From Methanobacteriota archaeon (GTDB taxonomy: Archaea > Thermoplasmatota > Poseidoniia > Poseidoniales > Poseidoniaceae), in NCBI GenBank assembly GCA_002718195.1, contig PBDU01000006.1, forward strand, positions 110,929 through 174,928: 64,000 bases of DNA, given 5' to 3'. Under the pieces are notes generated by a model that was not told the DNA's origin, made no database searches, and worked only from the letters and a program-made list of their open reading frames with translations. The translations under genes and the position numbers were made by a program. Positions 41,994 through 50,617 of this stretch are shown piece by piece (the first letter of the stretch is position 1; every line of letters starts with the position of its first letter).

Positions 41994-44777
41994 ATGGGAG
42001 CAGTTTTGAACTCACATTGTGGCAAAAAATCATCTTTGCTACTATGTTTGTTGATTCTATTTTCAACGGGTGCCTATGCGGTTCCCAACGAAGATACAAA
42101 CTTCCTTGCAGTTCATCAGGGAACTGATTTTCCTGTTGGATGGATCGATGTAAACTCGGATGTTGACTACAGACTCTATTATCCTGGTCTTGAAAGCGGA
42201 GAAAATGCTAACGCTGCTGGAAACGGACCTTTCCCGTGGATGATTTTCATAGCCGGTGAATACACTGGAACAGGGAATTACGAGGACATTTCAACTTCCA
42301 TCGTAAGTAGGGGATATATCGTAATGGTGATTGAATTAAACGATGACCCTGAAGATGAAATAGCAGTTGGAAAAGATATACAGGATGCGATTGAGGAAAT
42401 CTCAATTCAGAATAATGTCGACCCAGAACAAATTGGAATTTATTCACAAATTGATGAAAATCATTGGGTAATTTCTGGTCATGGCTTGGGCTCACACTCT
42501 GCTTTGGAGGTGTACGGGCATTGGAGTGATATTGCTCAGACTCTGGAATTAGATACATCCCAACAACCTCCACGTGGCGTATTTGGTTTGGGACATGTCG
42601 ATGGTGAATACATCCTGGAAGGGGGAGTAGTGCCATCATTCCAAAACCTAAGTCCACCAACTCCAGCAATTGGTCTGTTTATCACCGGAACAGCTGACGG
42701 AATTGCTGATGTTCAGACAGAAATTCTACCTTTAGTAAATTCAAACCCACCCCTTGGAATGCATCTCATGTCTGTGGTCGGGGCAAATCATCGTCAGTAC
42801 GCTGAATGGCCACTCTTACAGGGTGCACAAGGCGATAACGCAGCTACCATGACAAAGGAGGAGCAAATCAACCACGCCTCTGAGCACATAATTCCATTCT
42901 TAGATTTAGTTTCTAAAGGAGACCATGACAGTTTCAGGGATGCGTTCAATAGGGAAGTGGATTCGTACAGCGTTTCTGATTCTGATGCATATACGGATGA
43001 AAATCTGAACAAATCTAAATTCATAAATGGTGAATTATTTCAACCATCAGATGTGTTGAGTTTCGGACCACAGTCCGACATTGTAATGCAGGTAAACTGG
43101 TCGATGAGGGATAACTCAACAGCATCATCGATAAACCAGAACTTGATTAATATCTCATGTTGGCTTTACTCAAATTATGAAATTGTCACCGATATTGGAT
43201 ATGGTGAAATGACTCAAAATTCAACCACTTCTTGTACAATTCCAAGTTCTGGGACACCCCCAGGTTGGTATTCTGCAGTTATCGAAATAATGGTCGATGG
43301 TGCTCCGACCAGGTGGAAAATTGATGTTCAAAGAAGTGATGGGCCGATGTGGACTTACGAGCCGTATGATGACTTGCAAGTTCCGCAAGGTGGATGGGCT
43401 GAATTAGATGCATCCCAACTAGCAGTTGATCCAGACGGTCAAATAGTTCGGATAACAAGTGCACAGGTAAATGGTTCAATGTCTGATTTTTCAGTTGAGA
43501 TTTTAGATTCTGGAACCAGAATGAGGGTTTATCATACGGCATCTGATACTGAAGATTTAGCGCAGAGAATCCTCAATATTTCACTCAAAGCAGATGGGCA
43601 ATATGATGACAGAGCAAATATCAGCATGAATTTAACTTTAGTCGATGCAAATAACCAGTTAATTGTGCTAGGTCAGCCAAGCCAAATTAGAGTTGATGAA
43701 GATAGTGAAATGTTCACGTTTGATGTAAACACTATCGTATCAGATCCAGAAAATTTTGCCCTTGATATTCTTCTTGATGGCGAGTCTTCTGGACAGACCG
43801 AAATCCTAGCCTTTAGCATGAATGGAAGCGTGATAGAAATGACACCACTAGAAAACAAAAATGGTGTCGAAATATTCAATCTAAGCATATCTGATCAGTT
43901 CAATGACCCAGTTTTGTTTGAATTAGTCGTTACGATTTTACCAATTGGCGATCCTATTGTGATGAACTATTCTTCTCTTGATTTGGAATTCCAAGAGGAT
44001 GGATCTACTACATTGGACGTAAGCACAATTGCTTATGACCCTGATGGAGGGAGTTTGATTTCAACTGCAACTGGTGCCTTCTCGCTATTCGAATATTCAT
44101 TGGTAGATGATATCCTCACAATTATTGGAAAACCAGACCTCAATGGTAATGGAATTATCAATTTGTCATTTGCAAAACAAGAACAGCCACTCAATACACA
44201 ACAAATACAAATCAACATATCAGTTACACCTGTAGATGACCAGGTTGGGATAAACATACTAGAGTTTACAAAAATTGGTCCGGGTGCATATCTTGTTAGA
44301 TGGCTACAACAAGATTTAGACGGTGTAGGAGTGTATGTTCCTGCAGTATACAAAAACGGAGAAGAAATAATTTCTATCATTGATACAAGTTGTAACGAGG
44401 TCCCTGCCGATTCTGCCACAAGAACATGTACTGATACTTTGAGTTTTGAGGAAACAGGCGTTCAAGAGGTTGTTTTCAATATAGATTATCCTGATACTGA
44501 ACTTGGCGAGAACCGTTTTGAAATCCCGTTGAATTTCTCTCAAAATAGTGAGTCGAGCATCGAAGAAGAGACAGCAAGCAACACAAATATTACTGTCATA
44601 TTGAGTCTAGTTGGTGTCGTTCTTCTAGGATTGGTAGTTGCTTTCTTCATCAACAAAAAAGATACTAATAATATTGCAAACCTATCCTCGCAGGAAGAAG
44701 AGGTTGTTGAGAAATCAACCACTGAATCTGGTGGTTCGGGATTACTGGCAAGGGCTAGAAATCAACAAGATTCTTGA
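41994..44777 (+). CDS. Secreted membrane-anchored protein with hydrolase-like and cadherin-like domains
   Basis: A signal peptide (about 1-29) leads to an extracellular alpha/beta-hydrolase-like domain (about 40-310) of the dienelactone/PET-hydrolase type: PWMIFIAGEY, then SGHGLGSHSAL, TADGIAD and GANHRQYAEW. The nucleophile serine is replaced by glycine (codon GGC 42483-42485), so catalysis is probably lost. Next come Ig/cadherin-like repeats (about 480-800) with DEDSEMFTFDV and EDGSTTLDVSTIAYDPDGG. A single C-terminal helix (about 863-887) and an acidic tail follow. The stop is adjacent to the convergent cupin stop. It is probably a binding or structural surface protein. Confidence 0.8.
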   Translation: MGAVLNSHCGKKSSLLLCLLILFSTGAYAVPNEDTNFLAVHQGTDFPVGWIDVNSDVDYRLYYPGLESGENANAAGNGPFPWMIFIAGEYTGTGNYEDISTSIVSRGYIVMVIELNDDPEDEIAVGKDIQDAIEEISIQNNVDPEQIGIYSQIDENHWVISGHGLGSHSALEVYGHWSDIAQTLELDTSQQPPRGVFGLGHVDGEYILEGGVVPSFQNLSPPTPAIGLFITGTADGIADVQTEILPLVNSNPPLGMHLMSVVGANHRQYAEWPLLQGAQGDNAATMTKEEQINHASEHIIPFLDLVSKGDHDSFRDAFNREVDSYSVSDSDAYTDENLNKSKFINGELFQPSDVLSFGPQSDIVMQVNWSMRDNSTASSINQNLINISCWLYSNYEIVTDIGYGEMTQNSTTSCTIPSSGTPPGWYSAVIEIMVDGAPTRWKIDVQRSDGPMWTYEPYDDLQVPQGGWAELDASQLAVDPDGQIVRITSAQVNGSMSDFSVEILDSGTRMRVYHTASDTEDLAQRILNISLKADGQYDDRANISMNLTLVDANNQLIVLGQPSQIRVDEDSEMFTFDVNTIVSDPENFALDILLDGESSGQTEILAFSMNGSVIEMTPLENKNGVEIFNLSISDQFNDPVLFELVVTILPIGDPIVMNYSSLDLEFQEDGSTTLDVSTIAYDPDGGSLISTATGAFSLFEYSLVDDILTIIGKPDLNGNGIINLSFAKQEQPLNTQQIQINISVTPVDDQVGINILEFTKIGPGAYLVRWLQQDLDGVGVYVPAVYKNGEEIISIIDTSCNEVPADSATRTCTDTLSFEETGVQEVVFNIDYPDTELGENRFEIPLNFSQNSESSIEEETASNTNITVILSLVGVVLLGLVVAFFINKKDTNNIANLSSQEEEVVEKSTTESGGSGLLARARNQQDS

Positions 44778-45137
44778 CTAAATCCACACGTCATTTTCTG
44801 CTGTTAATTCACTTTGTGAATCACCGGTGTTAACCACGCCGGTCGGCTCAATGAGCAATACATGACATTCATTTTCAGCTCTTGGTTTGTGCTCTACACC
44901 CATAGGAACGACAAACATCTCGCCTTCACTCAAATTAACCGTCCGATCTCTTAACTCAATTGCCATAGAGCCCTGAATAACAATGAATGCTTCATCAGTA
45001 TCTGCATGTGAATGCCAGATGAAATCTCCTTGTAGTTTGACAAGTTTGAACTGATAATCGTTTAATTCAGAGACGACTTTAGGTGACCACAAATCATCGA
45101 ATTTTGAAAACTTATCCGTGAAATTTACTTTCTCCAT
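44778..45137 (-). CDS. Cupin-domain protein
   Basis: A 119-residue single-domain beta-barrel protein. Cupin motif 1 is [16 protein letters not shown] (two His plus Glu) and motif 2 is [16 protein letters not shown] (Gly-Pro-His pattern), so a metal site is intact. Such small cupins include isomerases, dioxygenases and sugar-binding proteins; the reaction here is unknown. The start is 45137 and the gene lies downstream of, and co-directional with, the carboxylase subunit gene region only after reading past the GatD-pccB pair. It converges with the secreted hydrolase-like gene. Confidence 0.8.
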   Translation of the reverse strand: MEKVNFTDKFSKFDDLWSPKVVSELNDYQFKLVKLQGDFIWHSHADTDEAFIVIQGSMAIELRDRTVNLSEGEMFVVPMGVEHKPRAENECHVLLIEPTGVVNTGDSQSELTAENDVWI

Positions 45138-45187
45138 GTATCAAGGATACAAAATCCTGTTAATCACAGTATCCTCTTGAAATAACA

Positions 45188-46750
45188 TCAAAGTGGAATG
45201 TTACCATGCTTTTTCGGAGGCGACCATTCTCTCTTGTTTCTGAGAATTGAAAGGGCACGAATCAATCTTATCCTTGATTCCTCGGGCTCTATTACATCAT
45301 CCAGCCATCCATTTCGGGCAGCGACATAAGGGTCTCCAAATTTAGCCTTGTACTCATCGACTAATTTTAGTCTTACATTTTCTTTCTCTTCATCGGGTGC
45401 CGCAGCAATTTCTCTTCTGTGAATGATATTCACTGCCCCTTCTGCTCCCATGACAGCAAGTTCTGCGGTTGGCCAAGCAACATTGTAGTCACTTTGCAGG
45501 TGTTTGCAAGACATTGCTAGATATGCTCCGCCATATGCCTTCCTTGTAACTAGAGTTAACTTTGGAACTGTTGCTTCAGCATAAGCGAAGAGCAATTTTG
45601 CTCCGTGTCTGATGATTCCTCCCCATTCCTGTACAACACCGGGCAAGAAGCCGGGGACATCTTCAAATGTAACTAATGGAATGTTGAAAGCATCACATGT
45701 TCTGATGAAGCGTGCTGCTTTTATCGAAGCGTCAATATCAAGGCACCCTGCTAGTACCTTTGGTTGATTGGCTATTACTCCAATCGTAGATCCACCCATT
45801 CTAGCAAAACCAATTACGATATTCTCGGCATATTGTTCGAAAAGTTCAACGAAGTAGCCATCATCAACTACTTCTTCAATCACCTTTACCATATCGTATG
45901 GCTTGTTTGGATTGTCTGGGACAATTTCAGCAAGCTTCGGATTCAATCTATTCTCAGGATCAGCGGTTTCTTCTATTGGAGGTACCGCGTCGTTGTGGTC
46001 TGGAAGGAAGGATAACAATTCACTAGCAAGGAAGAATGCGTCATCCTCGTCATCTGCAACCATGCAGGCGATTCCTGATCTAGATGCGTGTAAATTTGCC
46101 CCGCCTAGACCTGCAGCATCGACTTCTCCACTCATTACCTCTGGCGTTTCCAGAGGGCTTGAAAGGAAAAGTTGACCATGTTCTTCGCCTAGAATTGTAA
46201 AATCAGCAAGGCTTGCTGCCAAAGCACTGACACCAACAACCGGTCCCAAAACTAGACTAATCATCGGTAGCCTCCCAGACGCTTGTACGAATCTATCGAG
46301 TAACTCACCAGTTCCAGCAAGGGCATTGACTCCATCATGTGCTCTTTGTCCACCGCCATCCCATACGGCGACTACTGGGCATTTTGCTTTCTCAGCCATA
46401 TCCATCAGTTTAGCGATTTTGAGTGCATGCATTTCACCCATTGAGCCTCCGTGGACACTAAAATCCTGAACGAAAGTGTATACTCTTCTTCCGTTGATTG
46501 TACCGTGACCAGCAACGACTCCATCCCCTTCAGTTTGATGAAGGAACATTCCATGATTGGTATTTCTGTGCTTAATGAAGGTATCAAGTTCTACAAAAGA
46601 GCCCTCATCAAGCATGTTGCGAATTCTATCTCTGGCAGTACCTCTGCCACTGGAGCGGATGGCTTCTTGTTTCTTCATTCCGCCGCCGAATTTAACTTTT
46701 TCACGGAGCGCTTGGAGGTTCTCAATGGAATCACTCATATTCCGCGCCAT
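45188..46750 (-). CDS. Acyl-CoA carboxylase carboxyltransferase beta subunit, PccB-like
   Basis: A carboxyltransferase that moves CO2 from carboxybiotin to acetyl- or propionyl-CoA. The N-terminal half has FVQDFSVHGGSMGEMHALKI and the first oxyanion element GGGQRAHDGVNALAG. The C-terminal half has RKAYGGAYLAMSCKHL and AWPTAELAVMGAEGAVNI, both typical. The segment between, GPVVGVSALAASLADF, departs from the usual AGGAVYSPALTDF. Length is 521 residues from ATG 46750, which has GAGGTGG upstream; an in-frame upstream start is weaker. No biotin carboxylase or carrier gene is in the window. Substrate class cannot be fixed. Confidence 0.85.
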   Translation of the reverse strand: MARNMSDSIENLQALREKVKFGGGMKKQEAIRSSGRGTARDRIRNMLDEGSFVELDTFIKHRNTNHGMFLHQTEGDGVVAGHGTINGRRVYTFVQDFSVHGGSMGEMHALKIAKLMDMAEKAKCPVVAVWDGGGQRAHDGVNALAGTGELLDRFVQASGRLPMISLVLGPVVGVSALAASLADFTILGEEHGQLFLSSPLETPEVMSGEVDAAGLGGANLHASRSGIACMVADDEDDAFFLASELLSFLPDHNDAVPPIEETADPENRLNPKLAEIVPDNPNKPYDMVKVIEEVVDDGYFVELFEQYAENIVIGFARMGGSTIGVIANQPKVLAGCLDIDASIKAARFIRTCDAFNIPLVTFEDVPGFLPGVVQEWGGIIRHGAKLLFAYAEATVPKLTLVTRKAYGGAYLAMSCKHLQSDYNVAWPTAELAVMGAEGAVNIIHRREIAAAPDEEKENVRLKLVDEYKAKFGDPYVAARNGWLDDVIEPEESRIRLIRALSILRNKREWSPPKKHGNIPL

Positions 46751-46788
46751 ATTCTGTCCACCTCGATTCGGTTTTTGATTAAACCCCT

Positions 46789-48135
46789 TCAATTGTATAA
46801 TCTTTGATTATTTTCTCCGCATAAATCCTTAGCAAGTGTTTCAGCGATGTCTTTTCCTTCACATAGTGCCCAGTGTACTTTTACTGCGATAGAATCAGGG
46901 CTTGTGGTGACTCCGTGTCCTAGCAGACCCATGTCTTGTTGTTTCCTTCCCTTAGCATAAACGTTCATATCAACAGGTCCATTAATGCACTGACTTGTGA
47001 TTATAATTGGAATCTCTCTATTTGCACATCTGTAAAGAGCCCTCCATAATTCATCATTTTCGGGAGCATCTTTTTGTGGGTTATCTATTGGTAGATGACC
47101 TAATCCAGTGCCGTGAATAATTATTGCACTTGCACCTATTGATGCCATTGCTTCAATTTGTTCAGCGGTGAGCCAAGCATTAGCAGTTAGCTGGGGGATT
47201 TTGAAATGGTTTGAGTATTGAGTTGGACGTGTTTCAACTTCCCTCTGACTTGGTGAACAGTCAGAGTACCACTGTTGGACTTCATGTGAAATCTCGCTTG
47301 GTTTTACCTGCACTATGGCTATGTTTCTAGCATTGATTGCAGAAAATGCCTCTCTTTTTGTTGTATGCATCTTTCGAGCAGAGCATCCTGGAATGATTGC
47401 GATTTCACCATCTGACCCACTTTCGTGCATAGCAATAGTGACGGAGTCTCCTTTTTCTCCACAAACATCATCTCCATAAGCTGCCCAGTACACTGCTGCT
47501 AGAAGATTTTCAGTCGCATCAGTTGATCCTCTGTCCGATGAGCGTTGAGACCCTGTAACCACGACTCTTCCTGGTGTTTTTCCACCTTTTCCACAAAAGG
47601 CAAATGATAGTGCTGCGGCTGTAATGTGTAGCGTATCAGTGCCGTGTGTTACCACAACTCCATCTGCTCCTTGCGCAAACGCATCTCCGATTGCTGCAGA
47701 CATCAAATTCCAGTGTTGTGGTCTGATGTCATCGGAAAACATGTTGCCAATCTTCTTTGCACTGATATTGGCGACATCGCTTAACCTTGGATTTGCATCA
47801 ATCAAATCTTCTGGTTCAAATTTTGCTGTGACGGCTCCTGTTTTGTAGTCAACCTTGCTGGCGATTGTACCTCCTGTATGGATGATGGTGACATTTGGGA
47901 GTTCTGATTTAGGGGTAGTGGTTATTTTCTCTTGTGACTGAGATTTTGGGTTTGAAATGATTTCACATGAAATTATGTCATCATTCTGGATAGAAAGATT
48001 GTAACCATTTTGTAATTTAATTGTTGTGAATCCCTTTTTTGCAGAAGGATTTAGGATTCCTGTGACCTGTGATTCACCATTTTTTGAATTGTACTTCAAT
48101 TCCACTTCCGAAAACAAGTCAGCCTTGATTTCCAT
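46789..48135 (-). CDS. gatD: Glu-tRNA(Gln) amidotransferase subunit D
   Basis: The asparaginase-like subunit of the archaeal GatDE enzyme, which makes ammonia for converting Glu-tRNA(Gln) to Gln-tRNA(Gln). The N-terminal AnPRT-like strand domain (about 1-80) has GFTTIKLQNGYNLSI. The amidase domain has TIIHTGGTIASKVDYKTGAV, VVTHGTDTLHITAAA and VVTGSQRSSDRGSTDA, carrying the catalytic Thr, Thr-Asp and Lys region residues. Length 448 is normal (about 430-440). It lies 38 bp upstream of the carboxylase subunit gene. GatE is not in the window. The subunit is archaea-specific. Confidence 0.93.
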   Translation of the reverse strand: MEIKADLFSEVELKYNSKNGESQVTGILNPSAKKGFTTIKLQNGYNLSIQNDDIISCEIISNPKSQSQEKITTTPKSELPNVTIIHTGGTIASKVDYKTGAVTAKFEPEDLIDANPRLSDVANISAKKIGNMFSDDIRPQHWNLMSAAIGDAFAQGADGVVVTHGTDTLHITAAALSFAFCGKGGKTPGRVVVTGSQRSSDRGSTDATENLLAAVYWAAYGDDVCGEKGDSVTIAMHESGSDGEIAIIPGCSARKMHTTKREAFSAINARNIAIVQVKPSEISHEVQQWYSDCSPSQREVETRPTQYSNHFKIPQLTANAWLTAEQIEAMASIGASAIIIHGTGLGHLPIDNPQKDAPENDELWRALYRCANREIPIIITSQCINGPVDMNVYAKGRKQQDMGLLGHGVTTSPDSIAVKVHWALCEGKDIAETLAKDLCGENNQRLYN

Positions 48136-48196
48136 ACCCTGCCGAGGTTTGCTTGGCTCATCAACTTAGCCATGCCTTGAGGAAGAAATTGGAAGG

Positions 48197-48320
48197 TGCC
48201 GGGAGCGGGGCTTGAACCCGCGACCTTCGGATGTCTCAGACATCGACGGTTAGTTGCGTCTCATGAGCCCTTTCAGGCTGCCCTATGAGTCCGACGCGCC
48301 ACCAACTACGCCACCCCGGC
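48197..48320 (-). tRNA. Elongator tRNA-Met (CAT) with 51-nt intron
   Basis: On the minus strand an acceptor GCCGGGG/TCCCGGC, D arm GCGTAGTTGGTGGCGC, anticodon stem TCGGA/TCCGA and T arm GCGGG-TTCAAGC-CCCGC form a cloverleaf of 73 nt with A discriminator. The anticodon loop CTCATA + A is interrupted after position 37 by an intron (48233-48283). The body matches archaeal elongator tRNA-Met. The intron holds an internal CTCATGAG palindrome. Confidence 0.9.
48233..48283 (-). other. Intron of tRNA-Met, position 37/38
   Basis: A 51-nt insertion lies between A37 and A38, the canonical archaeal site, for removal by the tRNA-splicing endonuclease. The exact cut points need a bulge-helix-bulge fold, which I did not prove by hand. 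Confidence 0.75.
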
Positions 48321-48418
48321 TGGTAATTCGCCGACTAACCTCCCCTCTTTGAAGCATCCGCTTGTTTACTAAGCCCAAGACCGAAAGGCTTGATGTGCTA
48401 GTCGTTCAGCCCGGAACA

Positions 48419-49327
48419 ATGGTGGACTTCAAAACTGCTATGGCGGCTGCTGCCGCGGACAAGCAGAAAAGGCAGAAGAAGTCAGCTGATGAGAAGAAAA
48501 AACGCAGGACGGGGGCTAATCTTGGTATAGAACCCTTCGACCCAATTAAGCATGTTCACAAGGAGAGAGCAGAAACCGCTTCGATGTGGTTAGTTCTCGG
48601 TTTCGCAGCAACTGTTACGCTGATAATGAGGTATCTGTTAATGGATATGACGGACGCTGCAAATGCGAGGATACTTTGGTTACTCCCAATGTCGGCAGCC
48701 TTACTCCTTCCTCAAATTCATAGGGCAGTCATGCCACCAAAATATGTGGAACATTATACAGGCGGTACATGGTTTAAGGCATCATTTCTCCACGTATTCA
48801 CGTTCTTAGCGCTTACCTTTGTTTTAGTAAATCCTCCTCTCGGGGACATTGTTGCTCCTCAAATTGCTTCTGATTGGACAGTTGTAATCGATGATGGCGA
48901 GAACTTGATTTATCCAGAAGAAGGATTGTCAGGAAAGGATGACTTAATTATCATAGAGATAACAGAAGGGAATAGTATCGGACATGATGCATGGTTATTA
49001 TTTGGCTTAGCTGATAACGTGGATTCATTTGGTGCGGATGTAACTGTTGAAATTCAGAATAATGGTCCCTCAGAAATAATAGAGATGGACCAAAACTTCT
49101 GGGAAGATAACTACGATAGAATTGTTAGCGTTGATGAGAATAATACTCAAACATCGCCTGAATTATTGCCTCATGGAGATCTTGACGCTCCAGTAGCAAT
49201 CAACCTCTCAGACTTGAATGTTGGTAAACACAGTATCACTGTTACAATTGAGGAACAAGGCAATCCTTGGACAAATACACGCATCCTAGAGTGGGAAGTA
49301 AGAGTTGTCTTAGTTGAATTAGAATAG
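48419..49327 (+). CDS. Membrane protein with cytoplasmic basic N terminus, 302 aa
   Basis: No family was recognised. A Lys/Arg/Ala-rich N-terminal tail (about 1-50) is followed by three hydrophobic helices (about 57-78, 85-105 and 122-145, for example ASMWLVLGFAATVTLIMRYL). An acidic beta-rich domain of about 155 residues follows (YPEEGLSGKDDLIIIEITEG; LGKHSITVTIEEQG-like strands). The C-terminal domain is probably outside the cell and Ig-like. ATG 48419 starts MVDFKTAMAAAA; an upstream TTG start at 48362 adds 19 residues near the tRNA-Met promoter side and is less likely. Confidence 0.65.
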   Translation: MVDFKTAMAAAAADKQKRQKKSADEKKKRRTGANLGIEPFDPIKHVHKERAETASMWLVLGFAATVTLIMRYLLMDMTDAANARILWLLPMSAALLLPQIHRAVMPPKYVEHYTGGTWFKASFLHVFTFLALTFVLVNPPLGDIVAPQIASDWTVVIDDGENLIYPEEGLSGKDDLIIIEITEGNSIGHDAWLLFGLADNVDSFGADVTVEIQNNGPSEIIEMDQNFWEDNYDRIVSVDENNTQTSPELLPHGDLDAPVAINLSDLNVGKHSITVTIEEQGNPWTNTRILEWEVRVVLVELE

Positions 49328-49480
49328 CATGTCGCTGTGCTTAACTAATATCTCTTTGATTATCAAATCAATTTTCTTAGTTTGGTAACTATAGAACTTA
49401 GTGTCCTCAATTTTTCTTCTTCTGATTGCTCTGATTAGAGGTGCGGCTGGGGTCCAGCAAAGTAGGTCAAATGTCTTCAT
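49319..49480 (-). CDS. Possible small basic protein, 53 aa
   Basis: An ATG-to-TAA frame of 53 codons fills the gap between the convergent membrane protein gene and rfcS, and overlaps the former's end by 9 bases. The product is basic (IRAIRRRKIEDTKFY, then KKIDLIIKEILVKH) with a helical look. It lies 68 bp after the rfcS stop on the same strand. A GGAG lies only one base before the ATG, too close to be a good ribosome site, so support is weak. Confidence 0.35.
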   Translation of the reverse strand: MKTFDLLCWTPAAPLIRAIRRRKIEDTKFYSYQTKKIDLIIKEILVKHSDMLF

Positions 49481-49548
49481 ACTCCTTGCGCATGGTTAAG
49501 GGGTACCATAGGTTGTCGGGGGGAGTAAAGTGAAAGTGAAAAAATGAA

Positions 49549-50502
49549 TTATTCCACAAATGATACAATCTTGGCTGTTAAAGCGTCGAGTTGAATCTGC
49601 TCTCCCCCGCCTTCAACCAACCTGTAGTCGACTTCAGCCATTAATTCGGTTAAGCTCAATTTTGCTGATTCTGATAGGAAGTCAGCAGAATACAATTCTT
49701 TGTGCAGTTGATTGATAAAGTCCGTACCAGCCAAGCCAAATTTGTCAAGTAATTCTTGAAGTCTTCTTCTTGCAGGATGGAATCCATCTTGCTTGCATGC
49801 TAGCAGATATTGATGGAGTGCTTCTGGAGGGGCAGTAGCAGAAGTCTCGTAGACCAAATCTCGCGATATTTTCTTTTCCAGTGCTGCTGAAACTTGGAGC
49901 GCTGTAAGAGCTTTTCGTAAATCGCCATTCGCTATGTTCGCAAGAGCGTCTATCGCGTCCTCATCAATTTCTACTTCTTCTTGAGAGGCAACATTAGCAA
50001 TCTGTTCTCTCACCTGTGCGAATGTCAATGGTCTGAATCTAAAAACGGCACACCTTGATTGAATTGGCTCGATTATTTTTGACGAATAATTGCAAGAAAG
50101 AATGAATCTGCATGTTTCAGCATATTGCTCCATTATCCTTCTTAGTGCACCTTGTGCATCTGATGTTAGAGCATCTGCTTCATCAAGGAATATCACTTTG
50201 AACTTAGCACCGCCAAAAGCCGCAGTTCTTGCAAATTGCTTAACTTTTGATCTGATGCTCTCTAATTTTCGTTCATCTGAGGCATTCATTTCCAGTAAAT
50301 TTGATCTGTAATCTGCTCCGAATACGTCTTTTGTGAGAGCCATGGCAGCAGTGGTTTTTCCAGTTCCAGGAGGGCCTGCAAAGAGAAGATGGGGGAAAGT
50401 TCGCTTTTCCGAATAGGTTCTGAGTCGGTCCACCACGCCCAATTGTCCTCTGATTTGGGTGACGGTTTGAGGTCGGTGTTTCTCAACCCAAAGTTCAGAC
50501 AT
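49549..50502 (-). CDS. rfcS: Replication factor C small subunit
   Basis: The AAA+ clamp-loader small subunit that loads PCNA. Walker A is AGPPGTGKTT (42-51), Walker B FLDEAD (105-110), sensor 1 LSCNY and the SRC arginine-finger motif (149-151). The collar domain follows to residue 317. It has the normal length and no intein. ATG 50502 begins MSELWVEKHRPQTV, the usual N terminus; the 13-codon longer start is not needed. It is divergent from the 3070-aa surface protein gene with 115 bp between starts. Confidence 0.95.
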   Translation of the reverse strand: MSELWVEKHRPQTVTQIRGQLGVVDRLRTYSEKRTFPHLLFAGPPGTGKTTAAMALTKDVFGADYRSNLLEMNASDERKLESIRSKVKQFARTAAFGGAKFKVIFLDEADALTSDAQGALRRIMEQYAETCRFILSCNYSSKIIEPIQSRCAVFRFRPLTFAQVREQIANVASQEEVEIDEDAIDALANIANGDLRKALTALQVSAALEKKISRDLVYETSATAPPEALHQYLLACKQDGFHPARRRLQELLDKFGLAGTDFINQLHKELYSADFLSESAKLSLTELMAEVDYRLVEGGGEQIQLDALTAKIVSFVE

Positions 50503-50578
50503 TGGTTTAACTAAAAGTCGAGCGTCTTTGAACATTCTCATCGATTAATAGGCTTGGAATTGAAACGGTTTTACATCA

Positions 50579-50588
50579 ATGCATATAA
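50579..50588 (+). promoter_or_regulatory. TATA box for the 3070-aa surface protein gene
   Basis: TGCATATAAC lies about 30-38 bp upstream of ATG 50618, giving a start near 50610 and a very short leader. No strong ribosome site is visible (GGGACGAG only). Confidence 0.4.
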
Positions 50589-50617
50589 CCTACTAATACC
50601 TGTAAGGGACGAGCCCA

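Noticed and set aside
48197..48320. tRNA pseudogene, because the anticodon arm looks disrupted
   Set aside because: The insertion is exactly at 37/38 and the exons join into a perfect cloverleaf, so it is an intron.
48197..48320. tRNA-Ile2 (CAT anticodon with modified C34)
   Set aside because: The body sequence, acceptor stem and intron position match archaeal elongator tRNA-Met.
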